Counted from the stretch's first letter, positions 26,570 to 35,792 are shown. The stretch is DNA of 64,000 nt from Alcanivorax sp. (GCF_002733835.1 NZ_NVWY01000007.1:1-64000); one strand, 5' to 3'. Notes: a model not told the origin generated them from the sequence alone. Numbers and translations: made by a program.

Positions 26570-27898
26570 ATGAGTCACATTCTGATTGTTGAAGATGAGC
26601 CGGTAATTCGCGGCGCCCTGCGCAAGCTGCTGGTGCGCCACGAACATTCGGTTGAAGAAGCGGAATCCGTGGAGCAGGCCCGCGAGTACAGCCTCAATCA
26701 GTTCGACCTGATTATCAGCGACCTGCGCCTGCCCGGCGAACCCGGCACCACACTTATAGAAGCGGCCGGCATCACACCGGTGCTGATCATGACCAGTTAT
26801 GCCAGCCTGCGCTCCGCAGTGGATGCCATGCGACAGGGCGCCGTGGACTACATCCCCAAACCCTTCGATCACGACGAAATGTTGCTCGCCGTGGATCGGG
26901 TATTGAAAGAAGGCCGCCTGAACCGGGGCAACCGGGCCCTGCGCCGGGACCTGGAACGCAGCTTCCCGGTACGCAACATGATCGGCAACAGCGAGGCCAT
27001 GGAAGAGCTGAAACACCGCATTGGCCGCGTGGGACCGACCAACACCCCGGTGCTGATCATGGGCGAAGCCGGCACCGGCAAAGAGCTCACCGCCCGCGCC
27101 CTGCATGAGCACAGCGAGCGAGGCAATGGCCCGCTGGTCTCGGTGCAATGCGCGGCGCTGCCCCAGGCCCTGCAGCTCACAGAACTATTCGGCGATCACG
27201 AACAGCCCGGCCGCATTGAAGAAGCCGACGGCGGCACCCTGTTTCTGGATGAAGTGGGCGAACTGACCAGCGAAGTACAAAGTCGCCTGCTGACCCTGCT
27301 GACCCATCACGAAATCCACCGTCAGGGCTCCCTGTCACCCCGCCGGGTAGATGTGCGCATTCTCGCCAGCAGCCAGCTGGACCTGCCCGGCCGGGTCGCC
27401 GACGGCAGCTTCCGCCAGGATCTTTACTATCGGCTGAACGTCATGGAATTGACCCTGCCGCCGCTTAATGATCGTCAGGAAGACCTGGAACCCCTGGCCA
27501 ACGCCCTGCTGGCCCGGGGCTGCGAAAAGCTCAACCGTCCGGACCTGCACTTCACCCCGGAAGCCCTGCAAGCCATGCATAGCTATAGCTGGCCCGGCAA
27601 CGTGCGGGAACTGGAAAACGTGATTGAACGGGCCGTTATTCTCACTGAAGAAGACGGCATCGGCCCGGCCCAGCTGGGCCTGAACCCCAACCGCGCCCCC
27701 CAACGCGTCAGCCGGGCCAGCCTGGACCCCAGCGAAGACCTGTCACTGGAAGATTATTTCACTCGCTTCGTGATGGAAAATCAGGACAGCATGACCGAGA
27801 CCGAGTTGGCGCAGAAACTGGGAATCAGCCGGAAAAGCCTTTGGGAGCGGCGTCAGCGGCTGGGCATCCCCCGCAAAAAAGCCAGTGCACGTCGTTGA
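26570..27898 (+). CDS. cbrB: Response regulator CbrB lacking the GAFTGA loop
   Basis: NtrC-family regulator of 442 residues and partner of CbrA. Receiver domain (about 1-115) with the phospho-acceptor in ISDLRLPG (Asp 51), AAA+ domain (about 140-370) with Walker A GEAGTGKE and Walker B GGTLFLDE, and a Fis-type DNA-binding end (TETELAQKLGISRKSLWERRQRLG) like Pseudomonas CbrB. The loop that should read ELFGHEKGAFTGA is replaced by ELFGDHEQPG followed directly by RIEEADGG, so the sigma-54 contact is missing. ATP binding residues and the arginine region FRQDLYYRL remain. Confidence 0.88.
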   Translation: MSHILIVEDEPVIRGALRKLLVRHEHSVEEAESVEQAREYSLNQFDLIISDLRLPGEPGTTLIEAAGITPVLIMTSYASLRSAVDAMRQGAVDYIPKPFDHDEMLLAVDRVLKEGRLNRGNRALRRDLERSFPVRNMIGNSEAMEELKHRIGRVGPTNTPVLIMGEAGTGKELTARALHEHSERGNGPLVSVQCAALPQALQLTELFGDHEQPGRIEEADGGTLFLDEVGELTSEVQSRLLTLLTHHEIHRQGSLSPRRVDVRILASSQLDLPGRVADGSFRQDLYYRLNVMELTLPPLNDRQEDLEPLANALLARGCEKLNRPDLHFTPEALQAMHSYSWPGNVRELENVIERAVILTEEDGIGPAQLGLNPNRAPQRVSRASLDPSEDLSLEDYFTRFVMENQDSMTETELAQKLGISRKSLWERRQRLGIPRKKASARR

Positions 27899-28028
27899 AT
27901 AAGAATACAGCATCGCTTGCCATTGACCGGCAAAACCAATCCGCACGTCACTAGGGTCAAACGCAAAAACGTTAATTCGAGACACGGAAATCGGGAGCAG
28001 GACCCGAAACAACCGAAAAGCCGAGCAA

Positions 28029-28067
28029 GTGTTACCGCTCTACACAGGAAAGTAACACAAGCGTTAC
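28029..28067. promoter_or_regulatory. Inverted GTGTTAC/GTAACAC site, probable CbrB operator
   Basis: GTGTTAC (28029-28035) and GTAACAC (28052-28058) form a 7-bp inverted repeat, and a third half-site GTTACC lies at 28063-28068. They stand between cbrB and the CrcZ-like RNA. Pseudomonas CbrB is reported to bind TGTTAC-type half-sites before crcZ; the spacing here should be compared with that work. Confidence 0.5.
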
Positions 28068-28179
28068 CTGGATCCGGCCGCATTTAAGGTGTTTTTTACA
28101 AAACACACATAACCAAATGATTTAAATGGATTTTTTGGCGTGTTGCATTGGCAGGGGTGGACGGGCACTATGAATCCCA

Positions 28180-28377
28180 CGCCAGCAAACAACAAAAACA
28201 GCGGCGTAAAGGCTCAAACAATAACAACAAGAAAGAAGAACAATAATTTCACGAGCCAATGCAGTGCTGCTGCAACTGATGATTGCAGCGACAAGGCAGA
28301 AAACAACACAAACAATAATAACAACAGAATCAGCGCAAAATATGGGAGTCACAACTTCGGTTGTGGCTCCTTTTTAC
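28180..28377 (+). ncRNA. crcZ: CrcZ-like Hfq/Crc-sequestering small RNA
   Basis: The region contains three A-rich blocks of (A-purine-N) repeats: about 28187-28200 (AACAACAAAAACAG), 28216-28247 (AACAATAACAACAAG...) and 28301-28327 (AACAACACAAACAATAATAA). These are the distal-face Hfq / Crc catabolite-activity motifs. It ends in a strong UUCG-loop terminator and lies between cbrB and pcnB, the exact position of crcZ in Pseudomonas. Such RNAs titrate Hfq-Crc and relieve carbon catabolite repression. The 5' end is approximate; the visible RNA is about 200 bases, shorter than Pseudomonas CrcZ. Confidence 0.8.
28345..28375 (+). terminator. Terminator of the CrcZ-like RNA
   Basis: An 11-bp stem (GGAGTCACAAC / GTTGTGGCTCC, one G-U pair) is closed by a TTCG tetraloop and followed by TTTTT: a textbook intrinsic terminator. 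Confidence 0.95.
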
Positions 28378-28506
28378 TTTCTGGCCGGGCATTTTATCCC
28401 ATTACGTTGGCCGGTGTCGGCCCTTGCGGGCCAAAGACATCTCAACTGGCGAAAAAAAGTGCTACTATCGCCGCCTTATTGCTCATTTTGAGGCCGAATT
28501 TTTCGC

Positions 28507-29886
28507 ATGCCCTGCAAGCTTCTGAAACGTATGACACGCTGGTTCACTCCGGGTTCCCCAAAATCTTCCGGCCCGATAGAACCGCGCGTAATTCCCCGCG
28601 ACCAACACCCGATCTCCCGCAAGCAAGTTTCCCGAGCGGCGCTTGATGTGCTCTACGGATTGCACAAAGGCGGGTTCGAGGCCTACCTGGTCGGCGGCTG
28701 CCTGCGCGACATTCTCTGCGGCCGCGAGCCCAAGGATTTCGACGTCAGCACCAACGCTACACCTGAGCAGGTCAACCGTCTGTTCAAGCGCAGCCGCATT
28801 ATCGGCCGCCGCTTCCAGATCGTGCATGTGCGCTTTGGCCGCGAAGTCATTGAGGTTTCCACCTTCCGGGCCAAGGCCAGCGATGACAACCAGGACCAGA
28901 ACAAACATCACGCCCACGAAGAAACCGGGCTGGTACTGCGCGACAACACCTGGGGCAGCATCGAGGAAGATGCCCTGCGCCGGGACTTCACCATTAATGC
29001 GCTATACTACAATATTGCCGACTTCACCCTGCATGACTTTGTCGGCAGCATGGGCGATATCGACCAGGAAGTGATCCGCCTGATCGGCAACCCGGAACAA
29101 CGCTTCCGCGAAGATCCGGTACGCATGCTGCGCGCGGCCCGCTTCGCCGCCAAGCTGGGCTTCCACATTGAAAGCAGCACGGCGCAACGCATTCCCGACA
29201 TGGCAGAGCTGCTTCTGCAGGTCCCCGCCGCCCGTCTGTTTGATGAAGTGCTCAAGCTGTTCCTCAGCGGCCACGCCCGCGCCTCCTATGAGCAGCTACA
29301 GGAGCTGGGTCTGTTCCGCTTCCTGTTCCCGGAAACCCAGCAAGCGCTTGAAGGCGACCAGGGCGAGACCTGGGAAGCCATGCTGCTGGCCGCCATGGAC
29401 AACACCGACCGCCGCCTGCTGATGGACAAACCCGTCACTCCGGCCTTTATCTATGCGGTACTGCTGTGGCCGGTCATTCAGCAGCGCTTCGGTGGCTACC
29501 TGTCCAGCGGCTTGCCGCCGGCCCAGGCACTGCACAAAGCCGCCACCCGCGCCCTCAACCAGCAAATAAAACACACCGCCATTCCCCGTCGCTTCTCCAC
29601 CGTGATGCGTGAGATGTGGGAATTGCAGCTGCGTCTGGACAAACGGGCCGGGCGCCGCGCCGATGCGATGATGGAACATCCTCGCTTCCGTGCCGCCTAC
29701 GATTTTCTGCTACTGCGTGAGCAGAGCGGAGAGATCAAGGCCGGGCTGGGTGACTGGTGGACCCGCTATCAGGAAGAAGATGAAAGCGGCCGCCGGGACA
29801 TGATCAGTCAGCTGGGCAACCAGGGGGGCGGCGGCAACAAACGCCGTCGCCGTCGGCGCCGCCCGAAGCCTGCTGCGGATAATTAA
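28507..29886 (+). CDS. pcnB: Poly(A) polymerase I
   Basis: Class II nucleotidyltransferase that adds 3' poly(A) tails to RNA and promotes decay. The 459-residue protein has the signature LVGGCLRDILCGREPKDFDVST (about 61-82, with the catalytic Asp pair), the second motif RRDFTINALYY, and FREDPVRMLRAARFA. The C-terminus is a run of arginines (KRRRRRRRPKP), typical of an RNA-binding tail. The start ATG at 28507 has no good binding site; ATG 28531 is an alternative. Its stop overlaps the folK start (TAATG). Confidence 0.95.
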   Translation: MPCKLLKRMTRWFTPGSPKSSGPIEPRVIPRDQHPISRKQVSRAALDVLYGLHKGGFEAYLVGGCLRDILCGREPKDFDVSTNATPEQVNRLFKRSRIIGRRFQIVHVRFGREVIEVSTFRAKASDDNQDQNKHHAHEETGLVLRDNTWGSIEEDALRRDFTINALYYNIADFTLHDFVGSMGDIDQEVIRLIGNPEQRFREDPVRMLRAARFAAKLGFHIESSTAQRIPDMAELLLQVPAARLFDEVLKLFLSGHARASYEQLQELGLFRFLFPETQQALEGDQGETWEAMLLAAMDNTDRRLLMDKPVTPAFIYAVLLWPVIQQRFGGYLSSGLPPAQALHKAATRALNQQIKHTAIPRRFSTVMREMWELQLRLDKRAGRRADAMMEHPRFRAAYDFLLLREQSGEIKAGLGDWWTRYQEEDESGRRDMISQLGNQGGGGNKRRRRRRRPKPAADN

Positions 29887-30404
29887 TGCAGGCGTTCATT
29901 GGCCTTGGCAGTAATCTGGATCAGCCGGCACAACGGCTGATCAGCGCGCTGCTGGCCATGGCTCGGCTACCCGGAATCACCCTGCAGCACCACTCCCGCT
30001 TGTACAGCAGTGCCCCCATCGGCCCCCAGGACCAGCCCGACTACGTCAACGCGGTCGCCGAAGTACACAGCACGCTGACGCCCCACGCCCTGCTGCACAG
30101 CCTGCAGGCACTGGAACTGGCTGCTGGACGACAACGCTTGCGCCACTGGGGCGAACGCACTCTGGACCTGGATATTTTGTTGATCGACGATCAGCCTATC
30201 GACACCCCCGACCTCCAGGTACCTCACCCACAGATGCACCGTCGCGCCTTTGTCCTGCACCCTTTGCTGGAAATCGCCCCGCACTGCCACTTGCCCGACG
30301 GCACTGCACTGGGTAGTTTTCTCAGTCAGGTAGCCGAACAAACGCTTTCACCGCTGGCAGAACTGGACCGCGATGCACTCATTGAACGAAAAGACCCTCA
30401 CTGA
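29886..30404 (+). CDS. folK: 6-hydroxymethyl-7,8-dihydropterin pyrophosphokinase
   Basis: HPPK of folate synthesis, 172 residues. It begins FIGLGSNLD and carries the motif RWGERTLDLDIL-type stretch (HWGERTLDLDILLID) with the metal-binding Asp pair, then PHPQMHRRAFVLHPL. It shares one base with pcnB and overlaps the next gene by 32 bases, so pcnB-folK-kinase are one translation unit. folP lies elsewhere in the window, at 48 kb. Confidence 0.95.
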   Translation: MQAFIGLGSNLDQPAQRLISALLAMARLPGITLQHHSRLYSSAPIGPQDQPDYVNAVAEVHSTLTPHALLHSLQALELAAGRQRLRHWGERTLDLDILLIDDQPIDTPDLQVPHPQMHRRAFVLHPLLEIAPHCHLPDGTALGSFLSQVAEQTLSPLAELDRDALIERKDPH

Positions 30405-31074
30405 ACGGATTGAACAGCGCCGCACCGCCGGCACCCTGCCCCGCTTCATCGCCGTGGAAGGCCCCATCGGCGCCGGCAAAACCAGCCTTGCCAAGCGCCT
30501 GGCCATGACCTTCGGCTATGACCTGTTACTGGAACAGGCCGACGACAATCCATTCCTGACCCGTTTCTATCAGGACCCGGCTCGCTACGCCCTGCAGACC
30601 GAGCTGTTCTTTCTGTTTCAGCGTGCCGATCAGCTGCGCCAGATCCAGCAGCAGGACCTGTTTGCCGGGCCACGGATTGCGGACTTCCTGATCGACAAGA
30701 ACCGGCTGTTTGCCCAGGTCACCCTGGACGAAGATGAATTCGAGCTGTACCGCAACGTGGACGATCACCTGACCGTGGACGCGCCCAGGCCGGATCTGGT
30801 GATTTACCTGCAGGCACCGCCCCAGGTACTACGCCAGCGCATCGGCCATCGGGGCAACGATTTCGAACAAGGCATCGCCAGCGATTATCTGGATAAACTC
30901 AGCAACGCCTATACCGAATTCTTCCATTTTTATGACCGCGCCCCGCTGCTCATCGTCAACGCGGCGGAAATCGATCTGGTCAACCACGACCGTGACTACC
31001 AGCAACTGATCAGCGAGTTGCTGGACATCCGCTCCGGTCGCCACTATTTTAACCCCCGGCCACTAGTGGACTGA
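30373..31074 (+). CDS. Deoxynucleoside kinase family protein
   Basis: P-loop kinase of 233 residues of the deoxyadenosine/deoxyguanosine kinase family. Features are Walker A EGPIGAGKTSLAK (about 29-41), the acid-rich LLEQADDNPFL, the DRY-like region RIADFLIDKNRLFA and the lid arginines RQRIGHRGNDFE. In Pseudomonas-type genomes this gene also lies between folK and panB. The ATG lies 32 bases inside folK. The natural substrate is not established from the sequence. Confidence 0.85.
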   Translation: MHSLNEKTLTERIEQRRTAGTLPRFIAVEGPIGAGKTSLAKRLAMTFGYDLLLEQADDNPFLTRFYQDPARYALQTELFFLFQRADQLRQIQQQDLFAGPRIADFLIDKNRLFAQVTLDEDEFELYRNVDDHLTVDAPRPDLVIYLQAPPQVLRQRIGHRGNDFEQGIASDYLDKLSNAYTEFFHFYDRAPLLIVNAAEIDLVNHDRDYQQLISELLDIRSGRHYFNPRPLVD

Positions 31075-31218
31075 GTTGAAAGTTCAAAGTTGAAAGTTCA
31101 AGAGCGCGGACAGGCGCATTGCCAGCTGCCCGCGAAACTTTTGACATGACCGCGGGCACAGCCTGTACGCAGCAACAGACTGGACCGCGTTTCAACTTTC
31201 AACTTTCAACTTTCAACT
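31075..31218. repeat. Heptad-periodic inverted repeat before panB
   Basis: The arm 31075-31101 is made of GTTGAAA and GTTCAAA units. The arm 31191-31218 is four TTCAACT units. They pair at about 25 of 27 positions across an 89-base interior that itself is GC-rich with no gene. The left arm starts at the base after the kinase stop codon; the panB ribosome binding site lies just beyond the right arm. Confidence 0.85.
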
Positions 31219-31239
31219 GATTTCCCTGGGAGGTATCCC

Positions 31240-32028
31240 ATGTCCATCACCATTCGCACCCTGCAAAAACGCAAACAGGAAGGCGGCAAGTTTTCTGTGC
31301 TCACCGCCTACGATGCCTGCTTCTCAAGGCTGATTTCCGAAGCGGGCGTGGAAGCCATTCTGGTCGGCGACTCTCTGGGCAATGTCATCCAGGGCCAGAC
31401 CAGCACCGTCCCGGTGACCCTGCAACAAATGGTCTACCACACCGAATGCGTGGTCCGCGGCAACCAGGGCAGCCTGGTCATTGCTGATGTTCCCTTTATG
31501 GGCGCCGCCACCCTGGAACGTACCCTGGAAGCCGCCACTGCCCTGATGCAGGCCGGCGCCAACATGGTGAAACTGGAAGGCAGCGCCTGGCTGGCCGACG
31601 CCATTGAGATCCTGAATCGCAACGGCATTCCTGTCTGCGCCCACCTGGGCCTGACCCCGCAAGCGGTGAACTCGCTGGGCGGCTACCGGGTGCAGGGCAA
31701 AGATGACGACGGCGCCGCCGAGCTGCTCGACGCCGCCAAAATACTGGATCAGGCCGGCGCAGCCCTGTTCGTACTGGAGTGCGTACCGCGCGCACTCAGC
31801 GCGGAGATTGCCCGCCAGGTCGCCGCCCCGGTGATCGGCATCGGCGCTGCGCCGGAATGCGACGGCCAGGTACTGGTGATGCACGACATGCTCGGCATCA
31901 GCCCCGGCAAACCGGCCCGTTTCGTGCGCGATTTCATGGCGGACACCGGCGATATGCGCGCCGCTTTCAAGGCCTATGACGCCGCCGTGAAAGACGGCAG
32001 CTTTCCGGCCGACGAACACTGTTTTTAA
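31240..32028 (+). CDS. panB: 3-methyl-2-oxobutanoate hydroxymethyltransferase
   Basis: First committed enzyme of pantothenate synthesis, adding a hydroxymethyl group to ketoisovalerate. The 262-residue TIM barrel has LTAYDACFSRL, the metal site VGDSLGNVIQG, CAHLGLTPQ and IGIGAAPECDGQVLVMHD. GGGAGG stands before the ATG. panC and panD follow on the same strand, separated by a heptad repeat and an 89-base gap. Confidence 0.97.
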   Translation: MSITIRTLQKRKQEGGKFSVLTAYDACFSRLISEAGVEAILVGDSLGNVIQGQTSTVPVTLQQMVYHTECVVRGNQGSLVIADVPFMGAATLERTLEAATALMQAGANMVKLEGSAWLADAIEILNRNGIPVCAHLGLTPQAVNSLGGYRVQGKDDDGAAELLDAAKILDQAGAALFVLECVPRALSAEIARQVAAPVIGIGAAPECDGQVLVMHDMLGISPGKPARFVRDFMADTGDMRAAFKAYDAAVKDGSFPADEHCF

Positions 32029-32037
32029 AAGACCGCA

Positions 32038-32094
32038 GCACGCGTCACGCTTCACGCCCCCAACGCGTTGCAAGCCTGTTGCGTGTTGCGTCTC
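32038..32094. repeat. Heptad-periodic repeat between panB and panC
   Basis: 7-bp units GCACGCG, TCACGCT and TCACGCC on the left face TTGCGTG and TTGCGTC units on the right, with a small palindrome CAACGCGTTG between them. Arms pair imperfectly. Confidence 0.6.
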
Positions 32095-32107
32095 AGCGAG
32101 GATTTCC

Positions 32108-32965
32108 ATGCAAACCGTTCACTCCGTCGCCCAGGTCCGTGAATATGTCCGCGGGTGGCACAACAAAGGCCAGACCGTGGGCTTTGTCCCCACCATGGGT
32201 AACCTGCACGACGGCCATATCAGCCTGATTCGCGAGGCGCGCGCCCGCTGCGACGTGGTGGTGGTATCGATCTTTGTGAACCCCACCCAGTTCGGCCCCA
32301 ACGAAGACTTCGACCGCTACCCACGCACCCTGGACGCCGATGCCGCCGCCCTGGTCGAGGCCGGCACCGACCTGCTGTTTGCGCCATCCGTCGAGGAAAT
32401 GTACCCGCTCGGCCAGAACCAGACCTGGGTGGACGTGGACCAGCTGGGCGACTACCTGTGTGGCGCCAGCCGCGAAGGGCACTTCCGGGGCGTCACCACC
32501 GTGGTCTCCAAGCTACTGAACATCGTGCAACCGGACGTGGCCGTATTCGGTGAAAAGGACTTCCAGCAGCTGGCCATTCTGCGCCGCATGTGTGAAGAGC
32601 TACTGTTCCCGGTGAAAATCGTCGGTGCCGCCACCAGCCGCGAAACGGATGGCCTGGCGCGCAGCTCGCGAAACGGCTTTTTGAGCGACAGTGAGCGCAC
32701 ACTCGCCCCACAGCTCTATGCACACCTGCAACAGCTGAAAGCCGACATCGACGCCGGCGAGCGGGACTACCGGGCGCTGGAAAGCCGCATCAGCCAATCG
32801 CTCGATACTGCCGGGTTCAGCGTGGACTATCTGACCATCGTCAGCGCCAAAACCCTGGCGCCGGCGGGCCCGCAGGACACTGACCTGGTGGCCGCCGTCG
32901 CCGCGAAACTAGGGTCAACGCGATTGATCGACAATATATCTCTGGCCGTTGTGCGTGACCGGTGA
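32108..32965 (+). CDS. panC: Pantothenate synthetase
   Basis: ATP-dependent ligase joining pantoate and beta-alanine. The 285-residue protein has the nucleotide-binding motifs PTMGNLHDGH and FGEKDFQQL, and the KMSKS-like end of the core (TSRETDGLARSSRNGFLS). GAGGA precedes the ATG. It acts directly after panB and panD in the pathway. Confidence 0.97.
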   Translation: MQTVHSVAQVREYVRGWHNKGQTVGFVPTMGNLHDGHISLIREARARCDVVVVSIFVNPTQFGPNEDFDRYPRTLDADAAALVEAGTDLLFAPSVEEMYPLGQNQTWVDVDQLGDYLCGASREGHFRGVTTVVSKLLNIVQPDVAVFGEKDFQQLAILRRMCEELLFPVKIVGAATSRETDGLARSSRNGFLSDSERTLAPQLYAHLQQLKADIDAGERDYRALESRISQSLDTAGFSVDYLTIVSAKTLAPAGPQDTDLVAAVAAKLGSTRLIDNISLAVVRDR

Positions 32966-33054
32966 TTCATGCATACTTCCGGCCCCTTGAAGTGCCTGCA
33001 TGCCCACCATACGGCGTTTACAGCAGGTTTCGGGTCGCTTGAGAGGTAACCAAC

Positions 33055-33435
33055 ATGCAGTGCACCATGCTGAAAGCAAAACTCCATCAGGCTCGTGTCA
33101 CCCACGCGGAGCTCGAGTACGAAGGCTCCTGCGCCATTGATGGCGATTTGATGGACATGGCGGGTATCCTGGAATACGAACAGATCCAGATCTACAACAT
33201 CGACAACGGTGAGCGTTTCGAAACCTACGCAATCCGTGGCGAAGCGGGCTCCAAAATCATCTCCGTCAACGGTGCCGCCGCTCACAAGGCCCAGCCCGGT
33301 GACCGCGTGATCATTTGCGCTTACGCCAGTTACTCCAGCGCGGAACTGATCAACTTCAAGCCAAGCCTGATTTACATGGCCGAAGGCAATGAAGTGAAAG
33401 GCACCAGCGATGCAATTCCGGTTCAGGTTGCCTGA
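33055..33435 (+). CDS. panD: Aspartate 1-decarboxylase (pyruvoyl enzyme)
   Basis: Makes beta-alanine for pantothenate. The 126-residue proenzyme self-cleaves at Gly24-Ser25, seen here as YEGSCAID, to form the pyruvoyl group; Lys9 ([10 protein letters not shown]) and the Tyr in ICAYASY are kept. GAGAGG precedes the ATG. A strong terminator follows, which closes the pan gene run. Confidence 0.97.
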   Translation: MQCTMLKAKLHQARVTHAELEYEGSCAIDGDLMDMAGILEYEQIQIYNIDNGERFETYAIRGEAGSKIISVNGAAAHKAQPGDRVIICAYASYSSAELINFKPSLIYMAEGNEVKGTSDAIPVQVA

Positions 33436-33461
33436 TCCCGAATTGGCTCTGAATTTTTGAT

Positions 33462-33488
33462 AAAACGCCGGCCCTGCCGGCGTTTTTT
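33462..33488 (+). terminator. Terminator of panD
   Basis: AAACGCCGGC, loop CCT, GCCGGCGTTT followed by a T run: a strong intrinsic terminator. The next 200 bases (33489-33691) hold the acs leader; no sure promoter is seen there. Confidence 0.93.
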
Positions 33489-33691
33489 TTGCCTGCCGCT
33501 TTTTACTGCTTTCCCTGTATACATTGCCTCTTTTGTCCGCTTGGGCATTGGTCATTAAGCAACGCTTTGTTTACTCTTGGAACACAACGTCTACCCTCAC
33601 AACACCCTATAAGACCATGGTGGAATACCCCCGGGCAGGCGTAGCCATAATAATGATGGAAACTGGCAGGCAGTATCCCAAGGAGGCCCTA

Positions 33692-35629
33692 ATGTCCCAA
33701 GTACATATTCACCCTGTTCCCGCCGAGTATAAAAAACAGACCCTGATGGACCGCGACACCTACGACCGCTGGTACGCCCAATCCATCAACGACCCGGACA
33801 CCTTCTGGGCCGAGCGCGCCGAACAGTTTCTGGACTGGAAGACCCCCTGGGACACCGTCAGCGAATGGAACTTCAGTGAAGGCCGGGCGGCCTGGTTCAA
33901 GGGCGCCACCCTGAATGCCTGCTATAACTGCGTCGATCGCCACCTGCCTGAGCGCGCCAATCAAACCGCGATTATCTGGGAAGGCGACGAGCCCGATCAG
34001 GACAAGCACATCAGCTATCAACAGCTGTTCGAGGAAGTAAGCAAATTCGCTAACGTGCTCAAGAACCGGGGCGTGAAAAAAGGCGACCGCGTCGTTATCT
34101 ACATGCCCATGATTCCCGAAGCGGCCTACGCCATGCTGGCCTGCGCCCGTATCGGCGCCATTCATTCTGTGGTGTTTGGCGGCTTCTCTCCGGAAGCCCT
34201 GAAAGACCGTATCCTCAACGCCGAAGCCTGCGCACTGATTACCGCCGACGAAGGGGTACGCGGTGGCAAGGCGATTCCGCTGAAAGTGAATGCGGACAAG
34301 GCGCTGGACGGCGTCGACTGCGTGCATACCTGCCTGACCGTGAAACGCACCGGTGGTGACGTGGCCTGGCAAACGCCCCGCGATGTCTGGTACCACGAGG
34401 CCATGGCCGACGCCTCCACCGATTGCGAACCGGAGTGGGTCGAGGCTGAGGACCCGCTGTTCACCCTGTACACTTCCGGCTCCACCGGCAAACCCAAAGG
34501 GGTGGTGCACACCACCGCCGGCTACCTGCTCAACAGCGCCCTGACCCATAAATACGTGTTCGACTATCAGGACGGCGACATCTACTGGTGCACCGCCGAT
34601 GTGGGCTGGATCACCGGGCACAGCTACATCGTCTACGGCCCACTGGCCAACGGCGCCACCACCCTGATGTTCGAAGGCGTACCCACCTATCCCGATGCCT
34701 CCCGTTGCTGGCAGGTGGTGGACAAACACAAGGTCAATATTTTCTACACTGCCCCCACCGCCATTCGCGCCCTGATGGGGCTGGGGGACGCCCCTGTGGA
34801 GCAGACCTCCCGCGCCAGCCTGAAGCTGCTGGGCACAGTGGGCGAACCCATCAACCCGGAAGCCTGGGAGTGGTACTACAAGATAGTCGGTAATTCCCGC
34901 TGCCCGATTGTGGACACCTGGTGGCAGACCGAAACCGGCGCCATCATGATTGCGCCCCTGCCCGGCGCTGTGGACCTGAAAGCCGGCTCGGCCACCCTGC
35001 CCATGTTCGGTGTGCAGCCCGGGCTGATGGACCCGGACGGCAAGGAACTGGACGGCGCGGCCTCCGGTAATCTGGTCATCAAGGCCAGCTGGCCCAGCCA
35101 GATCCGGACAGTCTATGGCGATCACCAGCGCCTGATCGACACCTATTTCAGCGCCTACAAGGACTGCTATTTCACCGGTGATGGCGCTCGCCGTGATGAA
35201 GATGGCTACTACTGGATCACCGGCCGGGTGGACGACGTGCTCAACGTGTCTGGCCACCGCCTGGGCACTGCCGAAATTGAATCAGCCCTGGTGCTGCACC
35301 CCAGCATCTCCGAAGCCGCCGTGGTCGGCTATCAACATGACGTCAAAGGCCAGGGCATCTATGCCTATGTGTCACTGATGGCCGGCAAGGAAAGCAGCGA
35401 AGAACTGGTTCAGGCCCTGCGGGACCTGGTCACCCAGGAAATCGGCCCCATTGCCAAGCCCGACCTGATCCACTTTGCCCCGGGCCTGCCGAAAACCCGC
35501 TCCGGCAAGATCATGCGTCGCATCCTGCGCAAGATCGCCGCCGATGAACTGGACAGCCTGGGCGATACTTCCACCCTGGCCGACCCCGGCGTGGTGGACC
35601 AGCTTATCGAGACCCGCCAGAATAAATAA
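33692..35629 (+). CDS. acs: Acetyl-CoA synthetase
   Basis: AMP-forming acetate:CoA ligase of 645 residues. The adenylation P-loop [14 protein letters not shown] is at about 260, the A5/A8 motifs WWQTETG and [29 protein letters not shown] are present, and the acetylation-regulated lysine lies in RSGKIMRR (about 606). The ATG at 33692 has a perfect AGGAGG; an upstream frame start at 33524 is not supported. In Pseudomonas acs-type genes are under CbrAB/Crc control, and the 23-28 kb circuit here could act on it. Confidence 0.96.
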   Translation: MSQVHIHPVPAEYKKQTLMDRDTYDRWYAQSINDPDTFWAERAEQFLDWKTPWDTVSEWNFSEGRAAWFKGATLNACYNCVDRHLPERANQTAIIWEGDEPDQDKHISYQQLFEEVSKFANVLKNRGVKKGDRVVIYMPMIPEAAYAMLACARIGAIHSVVFGGFSPEALKDRILNAEACALITADEGVRGGKAIPLKVNADKALDGVDCVHTCLTVKRTGGDVAWQTPRDVWYHEAMADASTDCEPEWVEAEDPLFTLYTSGSTGKPKGVVHTTAGYLLNSALTHKYVFDYQDGDIYWCTADVGWITGHSYIVYGPLANGATTLMFEGVPTYPDASRCWQVVDKHKVNIFYTAPTAIRALMGLGDAPVEQTSRASLKLLGTVGEPINPEAWEWYYKIVGNSRCPIVDTWWQTETGAIMIAPLPGAVDLKAGSATLPMFGVQPGLMDPDGKELDGAASGNLVIKASWPSQIRTVYGDHQRLIDTYFSAYKDCYFTGDGARRDEDGYYWITGRVDDVLNVSGHRLGTAEIESALVLHPSISEAAVVGYQHDVKGQGIYAYVSLMAGKESSEELVQALRDLVTQEIGPIAKPDLIHFAPGLPKTRSGKIMRRILRKIAADELDSLGDTSTLADPGVVDQLIETRQNK

Positions 35630-35646
35630 GCCACAACAGCAACAAG

Positions 35647-35684
35647 AAACGGCGCAGCGGGCTAATCACCCCCTGCGCCGTTTT
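35647..35684 (+). terminator. Terminator of acs
   Basis: Stem AAACGGCGCAG / CTGCGCCGTTTT with a partly paired 15-base loop, then TTTTC. It lies 18 bases after the acs stop. Confidence 0.85.
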
Positions 35685-35792
35685 CATTTGCCCCGCCGTT
35701 ACACTGCACTCATTGGCCTGACGCCAGCCGCCTTTTACGGCCAGGCCATTACTGTTTGCAGAACTGGCCGTCGTTCCCGCCTTTCCCGCGCA

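Noticed and set aside
28137-28152. Possible sigma-54 promoter TTGGCGTG...TTGGCA before the CrcZ-like RNA
   Set aside because: The GG and GC doublets are 12 bases apart instead of 10 and the -12 context is poor.
28140-28646. 168-residue plus-strand frame through the CrcZ region into pcnB
   Set aside because: Asn/Thr/Lys-rich because it translates the A-rich RNA motifs, and it crosses the terminator. The region is better explained as a small RNA.
33489-33691. AATAATGATGGAAAC-like sequence in the acs leader as a Crc site
   Set aside because: Only a partial AAnAAnAA match, about 45 bases from the start codon; too weak to call, although acs is a plausible target.
33689-35257. 522-residue minus-strand frame opposite acs
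   Set aside because: Shadow of acs; composition dominated by Gly, Val, His and Gln, with no start signal.
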